Shown here piece after piece: positions 15,066 through 22,837 of a DNA stretch of 35,498 bases. Both the position numbers and the translations under genes were made by a program. The first letter of the stretch is position 1. Each line of letters opens with the position of its first letter. The notes below the pieces were generated by a model that was not told where the DNA came from, did not search any database, and saw only the letters and a list, made by a program, of their open reading frames with translations. The stretch covers positions 1 through 35,498 of the forward strand of contig JACIWW010000029.1 in assembly GCA_014360905.1 (NCBI GenBank). Reading direction: 5' to 3'. The DNA is from Chloroflexota bacterium (GTDB taxonomy: Bacteria > Chloroflexota > Anaerolineae > UBA2200).

Positions 15066-18000
15066 ATGCCCAAGGCACTAAGACTTGTAGTTGCATTGAG
15101 CGTTGTCGTTTTTTTATTTGTAGCACTGGCTGGACTCGTTGCAGAATCGCCCTCCGTTGCCCAGGTGGAGGCCACGGCCGATGGAAGCGTTTCTGTCCAG
15201 ACCCAAGTGGGAGATCCTCAGGCACTAGATCCTTTCACCAGATTGCCCCCCGAAGACCCTCCGTACACCAAATCCGAACCCATCTTTAACCCTCAACTCC
15301 TCCAAGCCCCGGTCAAGGACTCGGTGACCTGGAATCCGCTTTTTATGTCCGAGTTCGAGACCTTAGATGGCAACCAGGCTCTTGGTCTGTACAAGCAGAT
15401 CCACGCAGGCACGACCAATGCGACGGAGAAGGTGTGGTTCCGGATGTGGTACGAACCGTGGCACTGGGATAAGGATGTGAACGCGAATGGCGTGCTCGAT
15501 CTCCACCCCACAGCGCAGATGCCCTACACGCAGAGCAAGGGCACGAGGTATGACGAATGGTATCCAGCCGTGATGCAGGAATTCACCTACATGCTCATGG
15601 AGCCCAAACTCGTGTCGCAGAAGCCGGAACCGCTGGCTGGCCCGGTAGATCATAGTTTGGGTGGCACTAGCTTCGTCTTCCCGGTTGGGATTCGCCAGGA
15701 CCAATTGACAAGTCCAATTGGTGAGGGGCTGACCAACCTGGATGCCGATGATGATGGTGTACCAGACATTGTGCACGTGGAAAGCGAGTTGACCCTGTTC
15801 GATCTGACCAAGATCGCCGCTGACTTCAATGGAAATAGCCGAATTGACCCATTGGATAGAGATACGATTGAATTGAATGGGAATGAGCTGGTCATTTTCC
15901 GCTTGGATAGCAAAGCGCTCTATCAAGGGAGTAGAGTGCGGTTCTTGGACTACTGGATGATGGTTGATGCTGTGTATGAGCGCAGTGCTGATATCCGAGT
16001 TTGGTATACAGGCGACACAATCACGGATCTAATGACGGGTTATCGCACGAAAACCATAGGTGTCGGGGATATGCTCCTGTGCGGGCGTGTGGGGCCTCTG
16101 CAGCAAATCCGGGCGGTGGCTAACGGCGGGTCAGGCACGAACATGTGCGACTTCCCCACCGGCCCCTTCTTCATCTACCTGGAGAACATAGATGCAGCAG
16201 AGGGTAGAGCGCGCTTGATTGTAGGGCGTGCCTTGGGTGCTACCTGGAGCGGCATGGAAGACTCACCTGGTCAGCCAGATTTGCGGCAAGGGGACCCATG
16301 GTTCCTCAAACGTTTCTATGTGGATGGTCATGAATACAATGTTGTGGCGATCAAGACGGAAAACGGCGCGGGGGTGGGCATTGACCGCCAGTGCACGCTG
16401 GATGCGGACGGCGATAGGGTCATTGACTCTGACCTGTGGCCACCACCTGTAGATCCCACGCGGTTCAAATTCATCACTATCCGCACGCCGGTTCCTAAGA
16501 CGAGCAGTTACGAGGATATAGGCGGGGGGTATGTCATCGATCAGCATTCGGTGCGCTTGCAGTCTTACGCAGCAGGGCAGCACCTGTCGGTAATGCCACC
16601 TTACAATTATCCGCACTATATTCTTTTGGACATACAAGCGATCACGGATTCCTTTACCTGCAGCGAGGAAGATGTGCAATACCTAGGACCTCTCGTAGAG
16701 GCGCCTCCGGTCGAGTACTCCTACGTGGCGGAGGACAAGAACTGGCAGTTCTTGGGCGAGCTCAAGGAGAAGTATGGAGATCACGCCCAGGACGAGTTTT
16801 GGTACGTAGAACAATTCCACACCTTGCCATGGGAGTATACGGAATTCGTCCTGCCTGATGTGCGTCCTGATCGTACAGATGACCTCTATCTCGTGACAAG
16901 TGCTTTCCTCGCTCCACAAAGCGAAGCGGTGCTGTGGACGCAAGATGTGTCAGCCAATACTACCCTGGCCTATCACCTGCACTGGGATGCACAGAAGCAA
17001 TGCTGGGTGCGCGATGCAAGCGTGAACACCATGCCCCAGGGCTGGAAGCCGCGCCTCAAGTTCTGGTTCGATCCCGCTGACAGCGGAAGGAACTGGAAGT
17101 ACAAGACCAACTATGAGCGAGGAGGTGGCTTACGCCTCTACGGCTTCCGCAACGAAGGTCCTGGCGACAAGGGTGTTGTGGACCCAGGCTCACGTACACT
17201 CACACCTAGCTATCCGGTGGAAGTCTTGCCCTATACGAATTCCTGGGCGCCTTTCAATCCACAATTGCCACAGGCACCGCCCAAGGACTCGCTGACCTTC
17301 AACCCGGCTTACATGGATAGGTACAACTACAGCGAGGGCGATGAGCTGGTGAGCCTATACAGGCAGCTCTCCATCCGCGAGCACGATGCGCGCGAAAAGG
17401 TTTTCCTGCGCATGTGGTACGAGCCGGAGTATCTGGACAAGATCCTGAGGGTGAGTTCGAGCGCGCCGTACGTGCCCACCCAGGTCTATACCTTCCCGGC
17501 GCTGATGCAGGAATTCACCTACATGTACCTGGATACCCGCGACCAGCCTGCTAGTGCGCAGCCGGGTTCCAGCTCCTTTGCTTTCCCGATAGCCACTAAT
17601 CTAACCCAACTGCCCATGCCCGATCCTACTACTGGGGATTTACCACCCCCATTATTGCCCAGCTTTGGGTATGGCCTGACCACTTTTGATGCCAACTTCG
17701 ACGGCTTCCCCGAGGCGGTGCAGATTCACAGTGAGAAATCCTTGGCTACTCTGACGCATATCTATGCCGATTTCAACGGCGATGGGCTGATCGGCATGCT
17801 GGATAAAGACGATACCGTCCTGAACGGCAATGAGATGCTCATCTTTGCTCTGGAATCCATCCGCTTACAGCGTGGGCAGAGTGTGCAGCTCCTGGATCAC
17901 ATGATCACCTTGGACAATATTTCACCTGGCACCGCGGAGTTGCAGTTCTGGTACACGGGTGGTGGCTTGCATGCATTGGGTGGCGGACAGTATTCGCTAC

Positions 18001-20141
18001 ATCCGGATAAAATTGGCTCGCCGGTTACTTTGCGAACAGGGCAAATGGCTATTGCCGATGGGACGAGGCGACTGGTACGGGTTCTGCCTGCAAGTGGCAA
18101 CCTTGGCAGGACGGATGGAGCTTGGTTCGTCTTCGTCAACGATGTATACAGTGAACCTTGGACGTCTCCAGCAGAAGAGTATGTTTCTGTCATTATTGGG
18201 CGGGCGCTAGGTTGCACACACAGTGCTATGGACAATGCCCGTGGTGGGCATGATCTGCAGCCGGGCGATCCCTGGTACCTGAAGCGCTTTTTCGTGGATG
18301 GGCATGAGTACAATGTAGTGGCAATCTATACTGCACGAGCGCGCCAGACTAACCCTGGTGATGAGACCTACGAGTTCAAGTACATCACCATCCGCACGCC
18401 AGTGCCGAAGGTCAACTTTGTTAACTACGAGGATTCGCAGAAGTTGGAGGGTTACTATCCAATTACAGGCCCAGTGGTGTCAGTTTTGCCACCGTTCAAC
18501 TATGCTCACACAGAAGTGGAGGATATCCAAGCATTTCCTGAGAAAGAATCCGAGGTGTTTGTCTTTGGCAATGCGCTTTTCCAAGATGAGGATTGCCGCG
18601 GAGGCCTGTTCCCGGGGGCAATACCGCCTTATGAGATCCGTATCCTCTACGAGGATAGGGAGCCGCAGTTCTTCGGCGAGCTGAAGGAAAAATACAATGA
18701 CGATACCCGGAGAGAACTGTGGCAGACCGAGCAGTGGCACACGCTGCCCGACCAGTACACGGAATTGCAGTTACCTATCATACAACAGCCTGAGGGCTGG
18801 CAGTACCTGTATCTGCTCACCAGCGATTGGGAGTCGGAGCAGAGCCGCGTCTACTACTACGGATGCCCAGATTACAGCCAGAATCAACTGCATGCCTGGA
18901 ATATGGCTATCCCTGCGACCAACATGGTGATAACGGGCACTGGCCAAACTTTCTTCAATGCCAGTGTGTGGCAGCGGCTGCGGGTCAAGTTCCTGTACGA
19001 CCCTACAGACCAGGATGACATCTATGTGAACAGGCTAGATGGATACAATACCCTGCGTGTGTACGGCAGCGGCATCCACAGTGTGCGAACGTGGGGCGTG
19101 CCGGCGCCGACACCGACGCCCACACCTACACGTACGCCGACTCTTACGCCCACGCCGACGCTTGTGCCTGGCCCGACAGGCAGCATCAGTGGCACGGTCA
19201 GGCTGTATGCCCGCACAAACCACAGCGGCGCAATCGTGAGCGCCGGATCAGTAAGCGCAGTCACTGGTAGCGATGGGCGCTTTGTCCTCTCTGGAGTTCC
19301 AGTCGGTACCTACAGTGTTATGGCTGCCATGCCTGGTTACCTGTATGCTTTGGAACCAGGTGTAGTAGTAACGGCAGGCATGACCACTCCTCTGCGCACT
19401 GTGCAGTTGCTGGGTGGTGATGCATGCGGGCCGGGCGAGATTCCTCCGGATTGCGTGGTCAATTTGTATGACATGGTCTTCATCGCTAGGAGGTATGGTA
19501 CCTGCCCACCCAGTGACCCGCGCGCAGACATCAACGCCAATGGGCAAGTAGATATCTTCGATTTGGTTGCAGCAGGATGGGCCTATGGTAAGTCTTGTCC
19601 TCAGCCTTGGGTGTCACCGCCATCGGGTGCTTCGCTGGCGGCAGCACTAGCCACTTTGTTCGTTTCACCAGCGTATCAAAGCGGCCTAGAGGTGGACGAT
19701 CTGCTCACGGTTACCTTGGAATTGCAGGATGTCCACAATCTCTATGGCGTGGACGCGCAACTGGAATTCAACCCTGATGTATTGGAAGTTGTGGATTCCG
19801 ATCCATTCAAAGAAGGGGTGCAGATTACGCGCGGGACGTTCCCTGATCCGGCGCAAGGGGCTGTGTCAGCGGAGGAAGCAGACAATACCGAAGGACTGGT
19901 GCGCTATGCAATAAGTCTAGCCGATCCTGCACCGCCTGCCGAGGGCAGTGGTACACTGTGCAGTATCACCTTCCGCGCCAAGGCTCATGGGTATAGCCGG
20001 TTGCATCCTAGTTCTGTGCAATTGGTAGAGGCAACGAGCGGTGCTTCTATGCCGGTGGTGGCCGTTGGTGGCTCGGTTTACGTCGGACCAACGAATATGC
20101 TTTACCTACCGCTTGTCTTAAAGTCGGGCGTGCCACGTTAG
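15066..20141 (+). CDS. Giant secreted protein with duplicated module, dockerin-like and cohesin-like domains
   Basis: A 1691-residue exported protein. GGGAGGAG lies six bases before the ATG. A signal peptide covers residues 1 to about 34. Two copies of a ~630-residue module follow (about 63-695 and 716-1339); both share KDSxTxNP, KVxxRMWYEP, GDPWxLKRF, VDGHEYNVVAI, ITIRTPVPK and FxGELKEKY. Asp-rich, calcium-type loops (DADDDGVPD, DFNGDGLIG) lie inside them. Then come a Thr-Pro linker (~1344-1372), a carboxypeptidase-regulatory-like beta domain (SGTVRL...SGVPVGTYSV), a dockerin-like region (~1452-1512) whose second loop, DINANGQVDIFD, is a full EF-hand-type loop while the first is degenerate, a cohesin-like domain (~1530-1672), and a YLPLVLKSG tail. 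It probably sits on the cell surface as a structural or binding protein. I do not recognise the repeated module; no glycosidase catalytic domain is evident. Confidence 0.85.
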   Translation: MPKALRLVVALSVVVFLFVALAGLVAESPSVAQVEATADGSVSVQTQVGDPQALDPFTRLPPEDPPYTKSEPIFNPQLLQAPVKDSVTWNPLFMSEFETLDGNQALGLYKQIHAGTTNATEKVWFRMWYEPWHWDKDVNANGVLDLHPTAQMPYTQSKGTRYDEWYPAVMQEFTYMLMEPKLVSQKPEPLAGPVDHSLGGTSFVFPVGIRQDQLTSPIGEGLTNLDADDDGVPDIVHVESELTLFDLTKIAADFNGNSRIDPLDRDTIELNGNELVIFRLDSKALYQGSRVRFLDYWMMVDAVYERSADIRVWYTGDTITDLMTGYRTKTIGVGDMLLCGRVGPLQQIRAVANGGSGTNMCDFPTGPFFIYLENIDAAEGRARLIVGRALGATWSGMEDSPGQPDLRQGDPWFLKRFYVDGHEYNVVAIKTENGAGVGIDRQCTLDADGDRVIDSDLWPPPVDPTRFKFITIRTPVPKTSSYEDIGGGYVIDQHSVRLQSYAAGQHLSVMPPYNYPHYILLDIQAITDSFTCSEEDVQYLGPLVEAPPVEYSYVAEDKNWQFLGELKEKYGDHAQDEFWYVEQFHTLPWEYTEFVLPDVRPDRTDDLYLVTSAFLAPQSEAVLWTQDVSANTTLAYHLHWDAQKQCWVRDASVNTMPQGWKPRLKFWFDPADSGRNWKYKTNYERGGGLRLYGFRNEGPGDKGVVDPGSRTLTPSYPVEVLPYTNSWAPFNPQLPQAPPKDSLTFNPAYMDRYNYSEGDELVSLYRQLSIREHDAREKVFLRMWYEPEYLDKILRVSSSAPYVPTQVYTFPALMQEFTYMYLDTRDQPASAQPGSSSFAFPIATNLTQLPMPDPTTGDLPPPLLPSFGYGLTTFDANFDGFPEAVQIHSEKSLATLTHIYADFNGDGLIGMLDKDDTVLNGNEMLIFALESIRLQRGQSVQLLDHMITLDNISPGTAELQFWYTGGGLHALGGGQYSLHPDKIGSPVTLRTGQMAIADGTRRLVRVLPASGNLGRTDGAWFVFVNDVYSEPWTSPAEEYVSVIIGRALGCTHSAMDNARGGHDLQPGDPWYLKRFFVDGHEYNVVAIYTARARQTNPGDETYEFKYITIRTPVPKVNFVNYEDSQKLEGYYPITGPVVSVLPPFNYAHTEVEDIQAFPEKESEVFVFGNALFQDEDCRGGLFPGAIPPYEIRILYEDREPQFFGELKEKYNDDTRRELWQTEQWHTLPDQYTELQLPIIQQPEGWQYLYLLTSDWESEQSRVYYYGCPDYSQNQLHAWNMAIPATNMVITGTGQTFFNASVWQRLRVKFLYDPTDQDDIYVNRLDGYNTLRVYGSGIHSVRTWGVPAPTPTPTPTRTPTLTPTPTLVPGPTGSISGTVRLYARTNHSGAIVSAGSVSAVTGSDGRFVLSGVPVGTYSVMAAMPGYLYALEPGVVVTAGMTTPLRTVQLLGGDACGPGEIPPDCVVNLYDMVFIARRYGTCPPSDPRADINANGQVDIFDLVAAGWAYGKSCPQPWVSPPSGASLAAALATLFVSPAYQSGLEVDDLLTVTLELQDVHNLYGVDAQLEFNPDVLEVVDSDPFKEGVQITRGTFPDPAQGAVSAEEADNTEGLVRYAISLADPAPPAEGSGTLCSITFRAKAHGYSRLHPSSVQLVEATSGASMPVVAVGGSVYVGPTNMLYLPLVLKSGVPR
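15254..17150 (+). repeat. First copy of the ~630-residue surface module
   Basis: It runs from the PYTKSEPIFNPQL segment to GGGLRLYGF. Compared with copy 2 it carries an extra Asp-rich insert (DADGDRVIDSD) before FKFITIRTPVPK. Bounds are approximate and set by eye from matching landmarks. Confidence 0.75.
17212..19080 (+). repeat. Second copy of the ~630-residue surface module
   Basis: It runs from the PYTNSWAPFNPQL segment to NTLRVYGSG, with the same order of landmarks as copy 1 (KDSLTFNP, RMWYEPEYLDK, DFNGDGLIGMLD, GDPWYLKRFFVDGHEYNVVAI, FFGELKEKY). The copies are clearly diverged, so the duplication is old. Confidence 0.75.
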
Positions 20142-20153
20142 ATGAGGTATTTC

Positions 20154-20210
20154 CAGCAGGGGATAGAGCTCCGCGCTAGGCAGTGCAGCCGTTGGGAGCT
20201 CACCCTGCTG
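20154..20210 (+). promoter_or_regulatory. Long intergenic hairpin between the two surface genes
   Basis: CAGCAGGG (20154-20161) pairs with CCCTGCTG (20203-20210). Inside it GAGCTCC (20166-20172) pairs with GGAGCTC (20195-20201), giving 15 pairs with one asymmetric bulge. A run of five T begins at 20221, ten bases past the stem, so it is not a standard terminator. It ends 18 bases before the AAGGAGGAG of the next gene. It may act as a leaky terminator, RNA-stability element or translation modulator. Confidence 0.55.
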
Positions 20211-20239
20211 AGGCAATTACTTTTTGTAAGGAGGAGTCA

Positions 20240-21358
20240 ATGTCCAGAAAAATTAATCGAAGTGTCCTGTTGCTGTTGGTGTGCTTCATGCTTGTAGCGT
20301 CCTTGCCGCTTTCCTCGGCTCTAGCGGAAGCAACTATTGTGCTGGTGGATCCACCGTCAAGCACAGTGAATCTGAATGATACGTTTACCCTGAACATCAA
20401 GGTGGACACCGTAACCAATCTATATGCAGTGGATATCCGCATCACCTTCGATGCGACCAAGTTGGAGGTGCAGGACGCGAATCCCAGCCTGGGTGGAGTG
20501 CAGATTGAGCCCGGGACTTTTCTCAATCCAGCGCAAGGCTTTATGATTCAGAACGTGGCGGACAATTCCACGGGTAAAATTCAATATGCCTTTACCCTAC
20601 TCTCCCCTGCGTCGGCCGTGAGCGGCACGGGTGTATTGGCCCGCATTACGTTCCGGGCCAAAGCTACGGGCACTGCCCAGATTACATTTGACAGCGTGAC
20701 GCTATCCAATGATCAGGCTCAGCCAATCGTTGCCACGCCGATGCCCGGGTCTGTTACAGTTCTACCAGCAGGTACGCCTACGCCCACAACAGTACCAACT
20801 GGTACGCCGGTACCACCTACTGCTACGCCTGTTGGGACCCCCGCTCCAACAGTGACGGCAGTACCACCACCTGCAGGCGTTGGTTTCCCGTATGTGGTGC
20901 AATGGGGCGATACGGTCTTTGGCATAGCACGATGCTTTGGCCTGCCGCCGGAGGCGATCATCCGCGCGAACAACTTGGTCAATCCCAACCTGATTCGTGT
21001 TGGCCAGATTCTGATCATACCCGCGCTGCCGGCACCGCCTCCAGGCCCGACCATGTACGTGGTGCAACCAGGGGATAACCTCTACCGCATCTCGCTGAAA
21101 TTTCATGTGCCGATTGAGGCTATCATTGCGGTCAATCGCATTGTCAATCCCTGGTACATCCGCGCCGGTCAGATTCTGATCATCCCAACGGGTGCGCCGC
21201 CAGTTCCTCCTGCCACACGCACTTACATCGTGCAACGTGGGGATACGGTGTGGTCCATCGCGGCCATGTTCCGTGTGACGCCTTGGGCGATTATCAGCCT
21301 AAACAATCTGGCCAATCCTAACTTGATCTTTGTTGGGCAACCCTTGTTGATACCTTAG
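20240..21358 (+). CDS. Secreted cohesin-like protein with three LysM domains
   Basis: A 372-residue exported protein. AAGGAGGAG lies four bases before the ATG, and the protein starts MSRKINRSVLLLL. The signal peptide likely ends at ALA29. Residues about 32-172 form a cohesin-like domain (VDTVTNLYAVDIRITFDATK, GTFLNPAQGF, ITFRAKATGTAQITF) clearly related to the cohesin at the end of the preceding protein. A Thr-Pro-rich linker follows (~175-214), then three LysM domains (~215-263, 272-318, 328-372). Each has a YVVQxGDTxxxIA start and a N-L-x-V/A-GQxLxIP end. LysM binds N-acetylglucosamine-containing polymers such as peptidoglycan. The protein therefore looks like a wall-bound receptor exposing one cohesin. 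It follows the giant protein by 98 bases, with a hairpin between. Alternatives: a generic LysM surface protein whose cohesin binds something else. Confidence 0.88.
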   Translation: MSRKINRSVLLLLVCFMLVASLPLSSALAEATIVLVDPPSSTVNLNDTFTLNIKVDTVTNLYAVDIRITFDATKLEVQDANPSLGGVQIEPGTFLNPAQGFMIQNVADNSTGKIQYAFTLLSPASAVSGTGVLARITFRAKATGTAQITFDSVTLSNDQAQPIVATPMPGSVTVLPAGTPTPTTVPTGTPVPPTATPVGTPAPTVTAVPPPAGVGFPYVVQWGDTVFGIARCFGLPPEAIIRANNLVNPNLIRVGQILIIPALPAPPPGPTMYVVQPGDNLYRISLKFHVPIEAIIAVNRIVNPWYIRAGQILIIPTGAPPVPPATRTYIVQRGDTVWSIAAMFRVTPWAIISLNNLANPNLIFVGQPLLIP

Positions 21359-21460
21359 TGCAGGGCAGCATATAAATCCAGACTCACTACTTTGTAGCGA
21401 GCTTGGCTGCGCTCTATTTAGGTAGTTTGTCGGAAGCCCGGTTGCTGACACGTATTGCCA

Positions 21461-21495
21461 GCACACTGTATTAGGTGTGCATGCAGTGTATCTTT
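21461..21495 (+). terminator. Weak candidate terminator after the LysM gene
   Basis: GCACAC (21461-21466) pairs with GTGTGC (21475-21480), followed after ten bases by TCTTTT. The stem is short and the T-run distant. The rest of the gap from 21359 to 21668 shows no gene or RNA I can support. Confidence 0.25.
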
Positions 21496-21668
21496 TAGAA
21501 CGTGTGAGCAAGCGGGCTTTTGTCTTTCTCCATTTCCTTGGCTTCATTGATTCCAAGGAGCGCTTCCCCTCTTCCTGCTAAGCCAAGAGCAATGTGGCCA
21601 AACTGGCAGCCTTGCAATGACCGATGAAGCCATTCTGCAATAGTCCTGTCATGGAGAAGGGAATGGAA

Positions 21669-21697
21669 TTGACAACGTGCGCAAAGTATGGTATATG
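21669..21697 (+). promoter_or_regulatory. Candidate promoter for mobB
   Basis: A perfect TTGACA (21669-21674), 17-base spacer, and TATATG (21692-21697). Transcription would start about 25 bases before the mobB start codon. Confidence 0.5.
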
Positions 21698-21728
21698 AGG
21701 ATATCAAGATGCACAGTTTGGAGAGATG

Positions 21729-22310
21729 ATGCAGGGCGATCGGGCTGTACCGGTTGTGTCCATTGTAGGCCGATCTAACGTGGGCAAAACCACCTTTCTG
21801 GAGAGGCTGATACGCGAGTTGAAGCGACGTGGATATCGCGTGGGCACAATCAAGCATTACGAACATGATTTTGATATTGACGTGCCGGGCAAAGATAGCT
21901 GGCGCCATGCTCAGGCTGGCAGCGATGTCACGGTCATTTCGTCGCCACAGAAAATGGCGCTCGTCCAACGTCTGGAAGCAGAATTGCCGTTAGACCAAGT
22001 GATCGCGGTTATGCCTTCGGTGGATATTGTCCTCACCGAAGGCTATAAGCACGAGAAAAGGCCCAAGATCGAGATTTGCAGAGGCGCGGCGCACGAGTTG
22101 CTTTCTGCGGAGCGCGAATTAATCGCTCTGGTCACGGATCAGCCACTCGATTGCGTGTCTGTGCCGCAATTTCGTTTCGATGAAGTGGCAGGTGTAGCTG
22201 ACCTACTTGAGAAGAAGTACCTTACTAGGGCTTCAGACAGCAAACCCTGGGTGGAAGGAGGAAATAGCAGTGCCCAAGGTGATTTGTTGGCAGACAGATT
22301 GCCTCTATAA
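21729..22310 (+). CDS. mobB: Molybdopterin-guanine dinucleotide biosynthesis adaptor MobB
   Basis: A 193-residue P-loop protein. VPVVSIVGRSNVGKTTFLERLI gives a Walker A (GRSNVGKTT). VGTIKHYEHDFDIDVPGKDSWRHAQAGSD is the characteristic MobB segment, and VDIVLTEGYKHEKRPKIEI supplies the later conserved block. MobB binds GTP and assists MobA in attaching GMP to molybdopterin to make the bis-MGD cofactor. No mobA is in the window. Two adjacent ATGs (21726, 21729) are possible; GGAG lies five bases before the second, so I use it. The 3' end overlaps the DUF1540-like gene. The YedY-like molybdoenzyme 11 kb away would need molybdopterin but probably not the guanine dinucleotide form. Confidence 0.88.
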   Translation: MQGDRAVPVVSIVGRSNVGKTTFLERLIRELKRRGYRVGTIKHYEHDFDIDVPGKDSWRHAQAGSDVTVISSPQKMALVQRLEAELPLDQVIAVMPSVDIVLTEGYKHEKRPKIEICRGAAHELLSAERELIALVTDQPLDCVSVPQFRFDEVAGVADLLEKKYLTRASDSKPWVEGGNSSAQGDLLADRLPL

Positions 22311-22467
22311 TGTGGATGGCAGATGCCGGGCTGAGGAGATAGAATACGACCCTGCTGATGGCTGCCTGACCATGGAACCCCGAACCGAACTCGACGATTC
22401 GGAGGATGAAGAGGAAGAGGAACACTGGGAACGCAGGGGAATGCACCTGCTTGGCGAGGAGGAGTAA
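22270..22467 (+). CDS. Small DUF1540-like cysteine protein with acidic tail
   Basis: A 65-residue protein starting at GTG 22270, chosen because AAGGAGG lies seven bases upstream. This is the best ribosome binding site in the area, and the start is inside the last 41 bases of mobB. The sequence VICWQTDCLYNVDGRCRAEEIEY matches the spacing of cysteines I recall for DUF1540 (C-x4-C-x6-C, then later C), probably a metal-binding motif. It is followed by a strongly acidic stretch (DDSEDEEEEEHWERR). Overlap with mobB implies translational coupling. Function unknown. Confidence 0.7.
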   Translation: MPKVICWQTDCLYNVDGRCRAEEIEYDPADGCLTMEPRTELDDSEDEEEEEHWERRGMHLLGEEE

Positions 22468-22626
22468 TATATTCGCCACGTCAGTCCCTGAAGCCACAGC
22501 ATGAGATAGTAGTGTGGGAAGGTTCTTCTCAGAGCGGGGTCTGCCACGTATTTTGTCCTGGGACGGAGGAGTGCTGAAGAATGCTCTGTATGGCAAGTAA
22601 GACTTGTTCAATACTCTCGGAGTGAT

Positions 22627-22655
22627 TTGCTCTTTATCGTGAAACGAGGTATACT
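22627..22655 (+). promoter_or_regulatory. Promoter of tRNA-His (and probably hisS-rnc)
   Basis: TTGCTC (22627-22632), 17-base spacer, and TATACT (22650-22655). Transcription would start near 22662, about 14 bases before the tRNA. No second promoter is visible between the tRNA terminator and hisS. Confidence 0.6.
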
Positions 22656-22675
22656 TATCATTGTCAGAATGTTGT

Positions 22676-22749
22676 GGTGGGCGTAGCTCAATGGGCAGAG
22701 CACTGGTCTGTGGAACCAGGTGTTACGGGTTCGAGCCCCGTCGTCCACC
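22676..22749 (+). tRNA. tRNA-His (anticodon GTG)
   Basis: A full cloverleaf. The acceptor stem is GTGGGCG with CGTCCAC (one G-T pair). The D arm is GCTC/GAGC. The anticodon stem is CTGGT/ACCAG with loop CTGTGGA, anticodon GTG. The T arm is ACGGG-TTCGAGC-CCCGT. A G precedes the acceptor stem and the discriminator base is C, the G-1:C73 identity pair of bacterial tRNA-His, so position 22676 is taken as G-1. CCA is not encoded. It lies 88 bases before hisS, its cognate synthetase. Confidence 0.96.
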
Positions 22750-22765
22750 TTGGTAGTAGCACTGG

Positions 22766-22800
22766 GAGCGTAGGGCAGTGAAGCCCGCGCTCTTCTTTTT
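22766..22800 (+). terminator. Rho-independent terminator after tRNA-His
   Basis: GAGCG (22766-22770) pairs with CGCTC (22788-22792), and GGGC (22773-22776) with GCCC (22783-22786), loop AGTGAA, followed by TTCTTTTT. It ends 37 bases before the hisS ATG, so readthrough would feed hisS. Confidence 0.8.
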
Positions 22801-22837
22801 ATGGAGACTGTTTTGACGGCCTTAGGAGAGTGTGAAC

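Noticed and set aside
19100-19180. Repeated acg/ccg triplets as a microsatellite or CRISPR-like repeat
   Set aside because: They encode a Thr-Pro linker between domains in frame; there are no spacers and no cas genes.
22581-22625. A 14-codon frame with GGAGGAG upstream, before the tRNA-His promoter
   Set aside because: Too short to judge, with nothing to show that it is translated; the purine-rich stretch could be chance.
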